A DNA stretch of 59,257 nucleotides, taken from the NCBI RefSeq assembly GCF_001942495.1, contig NZ_MKZS01000001.1, positions 6,850,744 through 6,910,000 on the forward strand. Reading direction: 5' to 3'. The position numbers were made by a program, and so were the translations under genes. Under the pieces are notes generated by a model. The model made no database searches and was not told where the DNA came from. It saw only the letters and a program-made list of their open reading frames with translations. The first letter of the stretch is position 1. Every line of letters starts with the position of its first letter. The stretch comes from Moorena bouillonii PNG. GTDB lineage: Bacteria > Cyanobacteriota > Cyanobacteriia > Cyanobacteriales > Coleofasciculaceae. Of this stretch, positions 27,401 to 37,305 are shown piece by piece.

Positions 27401-30400
27401 TATATCGGCTTTGAATTTTTCGTCTGATTGTTGGTCTTTCGAGCCACGAGTATAGCACCAAAGCGATCCAGGCTGAGGAGGATTATAGAAAGTAAATTTC
27501 TCTACCCTAAACGGTACAAAAGTCTCATTCTTGTCGTCGGAAAGATTTACAATAAGTGCTGCAACTGACTGAAAGCACGAGTCAATCAAAGCTGGATGTA
27601 GTTGATATTTTGTTGCATCCAGCACTGTTTGGGGTACTCTCAGTTGACCAAGAACTTCTCCGTTTCCTAACCATAGCTGCTCAATCCAGCGGAAACTCTC
27701 TCCTAATTTAATTTGTCTCTCCCAGAGATACTGGTAAATTTCTGTACCCTCTATTTTTTGAGTACAACGAGCTTGAACCTCTTGAGGGGATATTAGTGAT
27801 TGTTCAGTCTTGGTAGTAGCAAATTTTCCTGTAGCATGAACAGCCCAAGAACCGACTTGTTTACCATTTTTTGAAACCCCATTAGTCTGTGAGTCTAAAG
27901 AGTCGTCAAAGCTAATTACTTGAAATGTATAGGAGCTATCGCTGGGAGTCAAAGCTACTTGAACCTTTCTTACTCCTGGCTCCGGAATGGCTAGAGCTTG
28001 GGGAAAGAGAATATCTTCCAGTTGACATGCGGTTGTGGGCAAGGTTAGCGATGCTGCTGCTAACAACAGGGAAATGTGGCTGGCACCAGGAACTACTACC
28101 CGGTCATAAATACGATGGTCTGCTAAAAAGGGTAGGGTAGTGGTACTAAAGTCAGACTCGAAAAAGATTTCTTTTGATAAGGGAGATTGGAATTTTTGAT
28201 TAATCAGGGGATGGAGTTTGATTGCCGAAATGGCTTTGGCATCCCAACCCTCAGCAGTTTGCACCCAATACCGTTGTCTTTGGAAGGGATAAGTTGGTAA
28301 GGAGACTTTCTGACGACTGTAATCTTGGTCAAATCCTGACCAATCTACGTTAGCTCCCTGTACATAAAACTGTCCCAAACTAGAGAGCATTTGTTGCCAT
28401 TCATCTACTCCCGGACGTAATGATGGCAACCACAGACCTACCTCTTCTGCTAGGCATTGACGCCCCATCCCTAATAATATTGGTTTGGGTCCGATTTCGA
28501 GGAAGGTTTCATAGCCTTGTTGGTGTAACTGATTCATTCCTTGGGCAAATCTTACCGGTTGGCGCACATGACGAACCCAATATTGTGCGGTGGCGATGCT
28601 CTTGTCAGCTTGGGCTCCTGTGACGTTAGAGATGATGGGAATCCTAGGTTGATGGTATGTAATTTGCTGGGCTAGTGCTTCAAACTCTGCCAACATCGGT
28701 TCCATTAGTGATGAATGGAAGGCGTGGGATACTTGTAGTTGTTTAGTTTTGATTCCGGCTGATTCTAGGCTACTGACCATGGCTTTGATGGCAATAGAGT
28801 CCCCTGAAATGACTACACTTTCTGGCCCGTTGATAGCTGCTAGGGATATTTCTGGGTGGGGAGCGATTGCTTCTGTCACATAAGATTCTGAGGCCATGAC
28901 TGAAACCATCTCACCACCAGCCGGTAATTTCTGCATCAAAGAGCCCCTGGCAGCAATTAGTTTCAAACCATCTTCTACACTGAATACTCCTGCAACAGTT
29001 GCAGCTACATATTCACCCACACTATGACCCATGACGATATCCGGTTTAATGCCCCAAGATTGCCACAACTGATACAGGGCATATTCCACAGCAAACACAG
29101 CCGGTTGAGTATAACCTGTTTGCTCCAAGACAGACTCCTCTGCTTCTACCGAATAGAGAACTTCCAGTAGAGGTCTGTCTAAATAGGGTTGCAAAATTTC
29201 CCCACACTGGTCTATAGCATTTCTGAAGGTTGGTTGAGTCTCATACAGTTGTTGCCCCATTCCCACATACTGAGAACCCTGACCCGTGAACAACATTGCC
29301 ACTCTGGGGGATTCTCTGCCACTCGCTACTCCACTCGCTTCTTCCCCTGTACCGAAAGCCCTCAGTTTCTCTTGCAACTCCTCTGTTGTCCCTGCCACCA
29401 GACTCAATCGGTGATTGTATGACAACCTTCCCGTGTTAGCTGAGAAGCAAATATCCGCTAAGGCTTGCTCCGGATGGCTCTCTAGATGTTGAATGTAGCT
29501 CTGGGTTAGCTGGTACAATGCTTCTTCATTCTTGGCAGATAGCCCCAATACATGTAATGGTCTTTCCCACTCTATTTGAGGGTTTTCAGGTAGAGATGGC
29601 GCTTCCTCGAGCACCACATGAGCGTTCGTCCCTGTAAATCCAAAGGAACTTACTCCAGCCAATCGACGACCAGATACCTCCCATGGTTTCAGTTCCTGTG
29701 GTATCTGTAGCCAAGGCTGCCAGTCAATCTTAGGATTGGGCTGCTGCAAGTGTAGATGAGCTGGCAGAAGTCGATGTTGTAGGGATAACACCACCTTGAT
29801 TAGTGCCGAGACTCCCGCCGCTGCCTCCAAATGACCAATGTTCGTCTTCACCGAAGCCATCCATAGGGGGTACTCTGGAGTACGTTCCTCTCCCAACACC
29901 GCCATGGCTGCATTTACCTCTATCGGGTCTCCCAAGGATGTTCCTGTACCATGAGCCTCCAAATAACTAATCTCACTAGGCTTGACCTGTGCTTGAGCTA
30001 GGGCTTGCTTCATCAGTCGTTGTTGCGAGAGTCCATTGGGTACCGTTAACCCACTGCTCGGTCCATCCTGATTTACTGCACTACCCCGAATCAGTGCTAA
30101 TATCCGGTCTCCATCTGCCTGGGCATCACTCAAACGTTTGAGCAGTACGATACCACAGCCCTCTCCCCGTCCATAGCCATCTGCTGAGATATCAAACGTC
30201 TTACATTGCCCATCGGCGGAAATCATTCTGGCTCTGGAAGTCCCAATATAGGAGTCTGGGGTCAGATGCAGTTTCACTCCTCCCGCCAGAGCCATCTGAC
30301 ATTCTCCCAGTCGCAAACTGTTGCTGGCTTGATGAATTGCCACTAGAGATGAGGAGCAGGCAGTGTCAATTGTGACTGTTGGTCCAGTGAACCCAAAACT

Positions 30401-33400
30401 GTAAGCCAAACGACCTGCGGCACTGGAGATGTGGGTTCCTGTGCCCACATAGTTGGCTAAGGGACTCTCTGGGGACTGCTGCAAGTGCTGCTGGAGCAAC
30501 TGTTCGTAGTCATGGCCATCATTGCCCACAAACACACCCACAGATGCTTCATCCCGGCGCTCTAACACCTGCCCTGCTTGCTCTAGCGCTTCCCAACTCA
30601 CTTCTAACAGTAGGCGGTGTTGGGGATCCATTGCCGGTGCTTCACGAGGGGAAATCCCAAAAAAGCTGGGGTCAAATTGCTCTACATCCTCGATAAAGTG
30701 ACCGTAACGAGTCAGCATCTTTCCTGGAGCATCTGGATCTGGGTCGTAGTAGGCTTCAATCTTCCACCGCTGTGCAGGAATTTCTTCCCGGGCACTGATT
30801 CCTCCTTGCAGCAACTGCCAGAATTTTTCTGGGTCCGATGCTCCTCCGGGAAACCGACAACTCATGCCAATTATGGCTATGGGTTCATTCCACTCGCTTC
30901 TTTTCTGGGGCAACTGAGTATCAGCTGCACCCCCTGAACTTAGCTGCCATACTTCTGAGATGATATAATCGCTTAGTCTTTCGATGTTGGGAAAATCAAA
31001 GGTTAAGGTTGATGGTAGATTTACTGCTAATAACTGGCCAAGTCGATTTCTTAACTCTACTGCCATCAATGAATCCATCCCCAGCTCGAAAAATCCTACT
31101 TCTGGGTCGGGTTTGTCTGTCGGTGGTAAGCCTAATACACAAGCGACTTCCTCTTGCAGTGTTTGTCGCAGCAGCTGTTTTCTTTGAGCCTCACTGACTA
31201 ACAACAATTGTTGCTGTAACTGAGAGCTCCTCTCGGTTGTTGATTGCACCAGGTCTTTCACTTCTGGTGGTAGCACCTGAGCGAAGAAATTCAGCTGTGT
31301 GGGACTTAACTTTTGACTCAACACCTCCCAGTCAAAAGCTAGCACTCCTAGCTGTCCCCCTGCTCCCAACTGCTGCTCTAGTACTTGCAATCCCTGTTCT
31401 GGTTGAATCAGTTTCACTCCCATCATTGCCCATCGCTGTTTTTGGGCTGGGGACATCTGTGCTGCCATACCCACTTCTGACCATGGTCCCCAGTTGAAGC
31501 TCAACCCTGGCCAACCTAGACTACGACGATAAGCACACAAACCATCTAGAAATGCATTGGCAGCAGCATAGCTACTCTGAGCAGCACTACCTAACACACT
31601 AGCGGCTGAGGAAAAGCAGATGAAAAAGTCGAGATTCTCATCCTGAGTCAGTCGATGTAGGTTCCAACCTCCCTCCACTTTGGGACTCATCACTTTGACC
31701 AAACGCTCCCAACTTTGGTTCTCTAGCAGACCATCATCCAGTACCCCGGCAGCGTGGAGTACCCCTCGTACAGGGGGCATTGTGCTTTGCCATTCTGTCC
31801 ATGCTTGTCTGAGCTGTGTCCAATTACTGACATCTATACTTGCTACCTGAATCTTGGCTCCTGCTGCCTCCAGCTCTGCTATTTTCTGCTGTTGGATTTC
31901 ATTGGTGATTCCCCGCCTTCCTAGCAATACCAAGTTGCGGGCTCCCTGTTCCACCCACCGTTGGGCTATTTGTAATCCTAGGGCTCCTAATCCCCCACTG
32001 AGCACATAGCTGCTTTGTGAGTTCAGCTTGAGTGATGGTGGGATTTTTGGGTAGCGCACTAACTGAGGCCAATAGCGTTTTCCCTGACGATATGCCACCT
32101 GGAGCCCTCCTGGTTGGGTTGCCACTTCTGTGTACACCTGTTGGGCGGCTACCGTCAGCTCCTGGTTTTCTTCGAGGTCGATTAATCCCCCCCACAGTTG
32201 GGGCTGTTCCTGGGCAATGACTCGCCCCAGACCCCACAGAGGTGTCTGGCTGATCGCCACAGGGTTAGAGTCCACGGCTTGGGCTTGGCGAGTTACTACC
32301 CACAGTTTGGACTGAAATCCCGGTAGTTGGCTGATTACTTGTACCAGCTGTAGTAAGGGCTTGATACTTTGTTGCCAGTTCGTCTGCCAATCCCCATCTT
32401 CTGGCAATTCATCACTAGGCTTGTTCAAGTTCCACAAATAGATGATTCCATGAAGCGGTAGAGTCTGGTTCTCAGTCAGTTGACTCAGAACTGTTTCTAA
32501 CCTTTCCTTGCTCAATTGACTGGGATCTGACTCAAGCCAATGGCATTGATGGCCCTGTTGTGTGAAATACTCAGCTAATTCTGAGGCTAAACCCTTGTTC
32601 TCAGCAAGCAACCACCATTGTCCTGGTTGTAGGCTGTCTTGGGATAGTGGGGGTTGAACTTGCCATTCAATTTGAAACAGCAGCTCTGATACAGATGCTT
32701 GAGCTACTTGTCGCTGATGTAGTTTGATTAAGGATTCTATTGCCTGTTCTGGGGTGTTCGCTTCCCAAACTGTTGGGCTAGCCTCTAGTTGTTGCAGCAG
32801 GGCTTGGGTGTTCCCTTGTTGCAATAGAGTTAATACTTCTGAAGAAGATGCTGGTTGCTTGGTTGGAAGTTGTTCTACCCAGTACCTTTGTCTTTGGAAG
32901 GGATATGTCGGTAAGGCTACTTTGTTACGAGTATAATCTCTATCAAAGGCTACCCAGTCTACTTTGACTCCCTGTACATATAACTGTCCTAAACTGGAGA
33001 GGAGCTGTTGCCATTCTGCTACTCCCGGACGCAAGGATGGCAACCACACACCAAACTCTTCTGGGAGACACTGCCGCCCCATGCCTAATAAAATTGGTTT
33101 CGGTCCGATTTCTAGGAAGATTTCATAGCCTTGTTGGTGCAAGGTCTCCATACTTTGGGCAAACCTGACTGGTTCTAACACATGATTTACCCAATAGTTG
33201 GCTGTGGCAATGCTCTTGTCGGCTCGCACTCCTGTAATATTTGATATTAGTGGAATAGTCGGTTGATGGTAGGTGATTTGATTGGCTACTGCTTCAAATT
33301 CTGCCAACATCGGTGCCATCAACGGTGAATGGAAAGCGTGAGATACCTGCAACCTTTTGGTCTTGATGCCCTCAGCTTCTAATTTGTCACAAATAGCACC

Positions 33401-35539
33401 AATATCTTCACTGGCTCCAGAAATCACCACACTTAATGGACCATTAATGGCCGCAATCGCTACTTTATCATGCAATGGTGCGATCGCGTCTTTAACCTGC
33501 TCCTGTGAGGCCAAAAGTGAAACCATCTCACCGCCAGACGGCAACTGCTGCATTAATTTTCCGCGATGGGCGATTAGTTTGAGACCATCCTCTAAGCTAA
33601 AAACCCCAGCTACACAAGCAGCCACATACTCGCCAACGCTATGCCCCATGACGGCATTTGGTTTAATACCCCAGGATTTCCAAAGTTGATAGAGGGCATA
33701 TTCAAAGGCAAATAGGGCCGGTTGGGTATAGGCGGTTTGGTCTAAAATAGATGAAAACTGCTCTTCTACTTGAGTAGGATACAGTACCTCTATTAGGGAA
33801 TGCTCCAGATCCGGGCGCAGAATTTCATTGCACTGCTCGATAGTTTGGCGGAATATGGGTTGGCTGTCGTAGAGTTGGCGTCCCATGTTGAGATATTGGG
33901 AGCCTTGACCAGTGAACAAAAAGGCTATCTTGGGCGGCTTTTTGCTTTCCACCTGAGCACTGATCAATCCAGTGGTGTCTTTATGGGCTGCCCAAGCACT
34001 GAGTTGCTCAACCAACTGCTCCCTTGAGTCAACCACAACAGCAAGGCGGTAATCGAAATGCGATCGCCCTGTATTTGCCGTAAAGCAAATATCTGCCATT
34101 GCTAGGTTGGGATTAGCCTTTAGGTGATCTTGATAACCCTGGACTAAATCTTGGAGAGCTGCTTCTGTTTTTGCTGATAGGGTTAATAAATGACAAGAAC
34201 GCTCTAGTAAATTTTGACTTTTGACTTTTGACTTTTTAATTTCTAAAGGCGCTTCTTCCAACACCACATGGGCATTGGTCCCACCAAAACTAAAGGAACT
34301 AACCCCTGCCAATCTGGGTGCTTCTTGGACTGACCAAGGCTGAAGCTCAGTAGGAATTTGAATAGGAGTATTTGCAATTTTAATATAAGGGTTTAACTGG
34401 TTCAAATGGAGATGGGGTGGAATTTCACCATGTTGTAGGGACAACACCGCCTTAATTAACCCTGCAATGCCCGCAGCAGATTCTAAATGACCAATATTAG
34501 TCTTGACTGAACCAATCCAACAAGGTTGATTGGGCTGCCTATCTTCCATCAGCACTGCCTTGAGAGAATTTACCTCAATGGGGTCTCCCAAAGGGGTTCC
34601 CGTACCGTGGGTTTCTACATAACTAATCTGTGCTGGTTTAACCCCAGCATTGGCTAAGGCTTGCCGGATCACTGCTTGTTGAGAAGGACCATTGGGAGCT
34701 GTTAGTCCATTACTGTGACCATCTTGGTTAACCGCTGAACCTCTAATAATTGCCCGAATATTATCCCCATCCCGGATTGCATCTGCCAGCCGCTTCAGGA
34801 CAACAACGCCACATCCTTCTCCCCTAACATAACCATCCGCAGCTTGATCAAACGTTTTGCAACGCCCATCTGCTGACATCATCTTAGCCTGGGAGCAAAT
34901 AATTGTCGGCTCTGGCATAAGAATTAGGTTCACCCCTCCAACCAGGCACAGATCAGATTCCCCTGTTTTCAAACTTTGGCAGCCATAGTGAAGTGCTACT
35001 AAAGATGAGGAGCAAGCGGTATCCACAGCCAGACTTGGTCCGCGCAGATTCAGCACATAAGATAAGCGACAAGGAATAATTGATGGGTTTGTTCCAGTTC
35101 CACTGTATGCATCTAAGCCTGAAATATCTCTGGGCATAAGCACAGAGTAATCAGAGTTGCTAACACCAACAAAGACCCCGGTATGACTACCAGCTAATCG
35201 TTCTGGTGCTATTCCAGCATTTTCCAAGGCTTCCCAAGCCACTTCCAAGATCAGTCTTTGCTGGGGATCCATCTGCTTAGCTTCGCGGGAGGAAACACGA
35301 AAAAAGCTGGGTTCAAATCCATCTACTTGTTCTAATAAACCAGCACAGCGGGTATTCATTTTTCCTGGGGTAGCCGGTTCGGGTTCATAAAACGAATCAA
35401 TATCCCATCGGTCTTTAGGTATCTGAGTGATCCCATCTATCCCATCATGCAGAAGTTGCCAAAACTCTTGTGGTGTTTCAGCCTGAGGAAAACGACAACC
35501 AATGCCAACAATTGCTATAGGTGTTGAGTCTGAAATCAT
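24401..35539 (-). CDS. Type I modular PKS, two modules: KS-AT-KR-ACP / KS-AT-DH-ER-KR-ACP
   Basis: A 3712-aa cis-AT polyketide synthase. Module 1: KS (DTACSSS near residue 173, VETHGTGT, KTNIGHLE), AT (GHSVGEY near 633, HAFHSP, a malonyl signature), KR (GGLGALG near 1183, with LDD), ACP (GMDSLM near 1486). Module 2: KS (near 1725), AT (near 2176, HAFHSS), DH (DHRIYDRVVVPGAS near 2478), ER (HAAAGGVGQAAVQ near 3144), KR (near 3340, LDD), ACP (GLDSLM near 3638). Both ATs read as malonyl-specific and both KRs as B-type. Module 1 has no DH between AT and KR. The two modules add four carbons to the chlorinated acyl chain from the upstream ACP. There is no thioesterase; the chain passes to the overlapping NRPS. 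ATG 35539. Confidence 0.95.
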   Translation of the reverse strand: MISDSTPIAIVGIGCRFPQAETPQEFWQLLHDGIDGITQIPKDRWDIDSFYEPEPATPGKMNTRCAGLLEQVDGFEPSFFRVSSREAKQMDPQQRLILEVAWEALENAGIAPERLAGSHTGVFVGVSNSDYSVLMPRDISGLDAYSGTGTNPSIIPCRLSYVLNLRGPSLAVDTACSSSLVALHYGCQSLKTGESDLCLVGGVNLILMPEPTIICSQAKMMSADGRCKTFDQAADGYVRGEGCGVVVLKRLADAIRDGDNIRAIIRGSAVNQDGHSNGLTAPNGPSQQAVIRQALANAGVKPAQISYVETHGTGTPLGDPIEVNSLKAVLMEDRQPNQPCWIGSVKTNIGHLESAAGIAGLIKAVLSLQHGEIPPHLHLNQLNPYIKIANTPIQIPTELQPWSVQEAPRLAGVSSFSFGGTNAHVVLEEAPLEIKKSKVKSQNLLERSCHLLTLSAKTEAALQDLVQGYQDHLKANPNLAMADICFTANTGRSHFDYRLAVVVDSREQLVEQLSAWAAHKDTTGLISAQVESKKPPKIAFLFTGQGSQYLNMGRQLYDSQPIFRQTIEQCNEILRPDLEHSLIEVLYPTQVEEQFSSILDQTAYTQPALFAFEYALYQLWKSWGIKPNAVMGHSVGEYVAACVAGVFSLEDGLKLIAHRGKLMQQLPSGGEMVSLLASQEQVKDAIAPLHDKVAIAAINGPLSVVISGASEDIGAICDKLEAEGIKTKRLQVSHAFHSPLMAPMLAEFEAVANQITYHQPTIPLISNITGVRADKSIATANYWVNHVLEPVRFAQSMETLHQQGYEIFLEIGPKPILLGMGRQCLPEEFGVWLPSLRPGVAEWQQLLSSLGQLYVQGVKVDWVAFDRDYTRNKVALPTYPFQRQRYWVEQLPTKQPASSSEVLTLLQQGNTQALLQQLEASPTVWEANTPEQAIESLIKLHQRQVAQASVSELLFQIEWQVQPPLSQDSLQPGQWWLLAENKGLASELAEYFTQQGHQCHWLESDPSQLSKERLETVLSQLTENQTLPLHGIIYLWNLNKPSDELPEDGDWQTNWQQSIKPLLQLVQVISQLPGFQSKLWVVTRQAQAVDSNPVAISQTPLWGLGRVIAQEQPQLWGGLIDLEENQELTVAAQQVYTEVATQPGGLQVAYRQGKRYWPQLVRYPKIPPSLKLNSQSSYVLSGGLGALGLQIAQRWVEQGARNLVLLGRRGITNEIQQQKIAELEAAGAKIQVASIDVSNWTQLRQAWTEWQSTMPPVRGVLHAAGVLDDGLLENQSWERLVKVMSPKVEGGWNLHRLTQDENLDFFICFSSAASVLGSAAQSSYAAANAFLDGLCAYRRSLGWPGLSFNWGPWSEVGMAAQMSPAQKQRWAMMGVKLIQPEQGLQVLEQQLGAGGQLGVLAFDWEVLSQKLSPTQLNFFAQVLPPEVKDLVQSTTERSSQLQQQLLLVSEAQRKQLLRQTLQEEVACVLGLPPTDKPDPEVGFFELGMDSLMAVELRNRLGQLLAVNLPSTLTFDFPNIERLSDYIISEVWQLSSGGAADTQLPQKRSEWNEPIAIIGMSCRFPGGASDPEKFWQLLQGGISAREEIPAQRWKIEAYYDPDPDAPGKMLTRYGHFIEDVEQFDPSFFGISPREAPAMDPQHRLLLEVSWEALEQAGQVLERRDEASVGVFVGNDGHDYEQLLQQHLQQSPESPLANYVGTGTHISSAAGRLAYSFGFTGPTVTIDTACSSSLVAIHQASNSLRLGECQMALAGGVKLHLTPDSYIGTSRARMISADGQCKTFDISADGYGRGEGCGIVLLKRLSDAQADGDRILALIRGSAVNQDGPSSGLTVPNGLSQQRLMKQALAQAQVKPSEISYLEAHGTGTSLGDPIEVNAAMAVLGEERTPEYPLWMASVKTNIGHLEAAAGVSALIKVVLSLQHRLLPAHLHLQQPNPKIDWQPWLQIPQELKPWEVSGRRLAGVSSFGFTGTNAHVVLEEAPSLPENPQIEWERPLHVLGLSAKNEEALYQLTQSYIQHLESHPEQALADICFSANTGRLSYNHRLSLVAGTTEELQEKLRAFGTGEEASGVASGRESPRVAMLFTGQGSQYVGMGQQLYETQPTFRNAIDQCGEILQPYLDRPLLEVLYSVEAEESVLEQTGYTQPAVFAVEYALYQLWQSWGIKPDIVMGHSVGEYVAATVAGVFSVEDGLKLIAARGSLMQKLPAGGEMVSVMASESYVTEAIAPHPEISLAAINGPESVVISGDSIAIKAMVSSLESAGIKTKQLQVSHAFHSSLMEPMLAEFEALAQQITYHQPRIPIISNVTGAQADKSIATAQYWVRHVRQPVRFAQGMNQLHQQGYETFLEIGPKPILLGMGRQCLAEEVGLWLPSLRPGVDEWQQMLSSLGQFYVQGANVDWSGFDQDYSRQKVSLPTYPFQRQRYWVQTAEGWDAKAISAIKLHPLINQKFQSPLSKEIFFESDFSTTTLPFLADHRIYDRVVVPGASHISLLLAAASLTLPTTACQLEDILFPQALAIPEPGVRKVQVALTPSDSSYTFQVISFDDSLDSQTNGVSKNGKQVGSWAVHATGKFATTKTEQSLISPQEVQARCTQKIEGTEIYQYLWERQIKLGESFRWIEQLWLGNGEVLGQLRVPQTVLDATKYQLHPALIDSCFQSVAALIVNLSDDKNETFVPFRVEKFTFYNPPQPGSLWCYTRGSKDQQSDEKFKADIQLFDQQGQLVAQVTGFESRKANPETLLMTLDEDLSNWFYQINWQAQPLLSTSESTPEHQTGNWLVFTLTSELAELIGEELQQKGDNCIWVSPGSEYKKLDAQHYQINPTVAEQFQQLLQDNAEIKGIVHLWGVNETIESVNELQTTQELGCATVVHLVQALIQAGLTHLPPMWLVTMGTQSVFDQKEVVQPQQGSLWGLGRVIRLEHPELTCCRVDLDPKSPVSETIPKLVEQLLSYDHEDQIAMRQGVRYVPRLVRQQQHKLTSQQQLPIPKNQPLQLKLSEYGLIDNLNWEPMQRRSPEAMEVEIQVKAVGLNFRDVLNALGLLQEYYAEVLSITSVEQLTLGLECVGVITSVGEGVSQWQVGDEVMALVPNGFSSFVTTAAELVIAKPKQMSFTEAATLPLTFLTAYYGLQHLAKIKPGERVLIHAAAGGVGQAAVQIAHLAGAEIFATASPSKWEFLKSLGIKHIMNSRTLDFADEILNLTQGEGVDIVLNSLNGEFIDKSFAVLAPQGRFVEIGKIGIWNQQQVQQKLPNVDYFPFDIGEVMAQQPEVIAQLSEELTQQWNGGKLQALPHKVFPSKEVTAAFRYMQQAKHIGKVVVEMPQSTGEPKSIQPEGSYLITGGLGALGLEVAQWMVTQGARNILLMGRRAPKETAQKIIEELETAGANVNVLLGDISIEEDVAKIFQQIQASLPPLKGVIHAAGVLDDGLVQNLSWEQFTKVMAPKVAGTWHLHQLTQDLPLDFFVCFSSMASMLGSPGQGNYAAANGFMDAVAHYRRGQGLPGLSINWGAWATAGMAARLAKEHQNRMQSSGVVAIQPESGMLALGSLLSGSQSQVGVFPVNWSEFFRQMPGLGKLPFLETFTTKTVEQSQNNQILEQLNLASEDKEKEKLLTSYVQSKIAHIMGMNLSQIELEKSLTMMGLDSLMAVELRNQIQTELLVDIPATRFMEGITIVALATEIKQQLIIKTDKNQTIELNNQGQLEPDNVKDSNWIEVEL

Positions 35540-35756
35540 GAATACTTACTCAATGAATGATTGAAAATACTTTAATTACGCGGTTTAAAACTACTAGTCA
35601 ATACAAAGATTAAACGTTTTTTGGATTACCCAATCAAAGTGCTCCGGGCATTCCTCCCTGCCCACTCAACAAGGATGGAATATCCTGCACTAAGATCAGA
35701 TGATTATGGTTTGGTTGTTGGTATCTAGGAGCATTAGAGTATGTTTCCCATGTCTC

Positions 35757-37169
35757 TTACTCCACCGAATTAGTCACCAATCTAGAAAACTGATCCAAGG
35801 TTTGACGATTAGCTTGCAGGGCTTTGTCAATTGAGCCAGCAGCTGCCATCAATCCCATTTCGCGGTTGACAGGCCAAAGGTAATCAATCTCTTCACAAAA
35901 ACGCCGACTATTTGATAAGAGATTTTGGTAGTTTTTAAGAGCCACATGAAATCCCTCGTGTTCCTGACAGAAACACTGCTGCATCCAATCAAGCGCTTCT
36001 CTTTGGGACATACCAAACACAGGTGATTTCAGGACCTTATAAACAAAATCAATCGTAGAAAAGTTATCTTTAGACATCAATACTGGTGATGCACCAGAAA
36101 TTCCATTATGGAAATTTTTCTGAATTAAATAGATTGTCCAATTAGCGATAAGTTTTTCGTAGGCCGTTGGTTTTGATAATTCTTTGTACAAGTTTCTACC
36201 AAGAAACAGGGACGTTGTGGTGTGAAACGCTTCATCCAACAAATGATAGTAGGAAATGGCTGTTGGACTTGGGATAAATTCACCTTTTTTTTGCAATTTT
36301 TGTAAATATTTATAGATAGTGAATTCTATATTTTTGACGGCCATATTCGCAATGTAGCGCAAGGCATAGTATTGGCACGCCATAAAAGGGGAACCTCCCC
36401 AGTTGAAGGTCAAGAACCGTAAGCGAGAGTTTGGTGCTAATCCTCTTCCCCAAAATCCCCCAGCAGACGCTGGTATTGATGGGCTTTTCTGCTCTAATTC
36501 CCTCAAATACTGAGAATAGTATTGTTTTGAACTGCTCAACATCCCTTTAGCGATGAAACCCAAGGTTTTATCTCGGTACTCTGACCAGGGCAAATTTTTC
36601 AGACTCAAGTATAAATGTTGTGAATCTGAAGACTTTGAACCATTAGCTAAGCCCCTTTTTCTCAATTTGTACGATTTACCTTTGAGGGGAGCTTTAAAGG
36701 CATCTTTCCCTAGTAACGTTCTAGTTGTTAAAAATCCGATTTTGTGAAAGGCGTGAATGTGAGAACGCTCCTGTTCAGTTTCGAGATCCAACTCCTGGGA
36801 TATAGTGTCGTAACCGCCAATGGCAGCAAAAACACTGGAGGTAACTTGATTATAAGTAATGACCTCATTTTCCCCAGCAGCAATATTATGGTATGCCAAA
36901 AACCAATTCAGGTGATTGAGTGCTATTTTTTGAGAGGGAGAAGCAACTTCATAAAGGGGGGTGCCATATAATATGGATTGTTCCGGTTCGCTCCAATAGT
37001 GATCGCTATTTTTAGCGTACTTAAAGCTTTTCTCGAGTTCTTCTATTTTTTCTGTATAGTTTGATTCTAAGTTACTGCGACATGTTTTTTCAATTGCGAT
37101 TAATGTTTTATTGCCCCGTGAGAGCGATTTTTTTTGGTTTAATTCGGCTGTTTGCAACTGTTGTGACAT
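35757..37169 (-). CDS. CylC/ColD/ColE-type dimetal-carboxylate halogenase (second of two)
   Basis: A 470-aa protein resembling the cyanobacterial CylC family, which chlorinates unactivated alkyl carbons using a two-metal centre. Glu/His-rich motifs expected for metal binding are visible: ETEQERSHIHAFH (about residues 130-142), LLDEAFHTTTS (about 310-320) and CQEHEGFH (about 400-407). The neighbour at 37306 shares these in the same order, so the pair arose by duplication. ATG 37169 has a GGAG ribosome site 11 bp upstream. Between the ACP and the PKS, it should act on the ACP-bound fatty acyl chain. The family call is from motif and context; position specificity cannot be read from sequence. 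Confidence 0.83.
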   Translation of the reverse strand: MSQQLQTAELNQKKSLSRGNKTLIAIEKTCRSNLESNYTEKIEELEKSFKYAKNSDHYWSEPEQSILYGTPLYEVASPSQKIALNHLNWFLAYHNIAAGENEVITYNQVTSSVFAAIGGYDTISQELDLETEQERSHIHAFHKIGFLTTRTLLGKDAFKAPLKGKSYKLRKRGLANGSKSSDSQHLYLSLKNLPWSEYRDKTLGFIAKGMLSSSKQYYSQYLRELEQKSPSIPASAGGFWGRGLAPNSRLRFLTFNWGGSPFMACQYYALRYIANMAVKNIEFTIYKYLQKLQKKGEFIPSPTAISYYHLLDEAFHTTTSLFLGRNLYKELSKPTAYEKLIANWTIYLIQKNFHNGISGASPVLMSKDNFSTIDFVYKVLKSPVFGMSQREALDWMQQCFCQEHEGFHVALKNYQNLLSNSRRFCEEIDYLWPVNREMGLMAAAGSIDKALQANRQTLDQFSRLVTNSVE

Positions 37170-37305
37170 TATTTTTTGCTCCAGAATGTATACTTACTAT
37201 CTGTTACAACTAAATTCCATCTGAAAATAGTCTAAGTTTGACCGTGGCGTACTATCCACTGCCCCAGAAAATGATGATGGTATCTAACGGAAAAAATCGA
37301 GTAGT

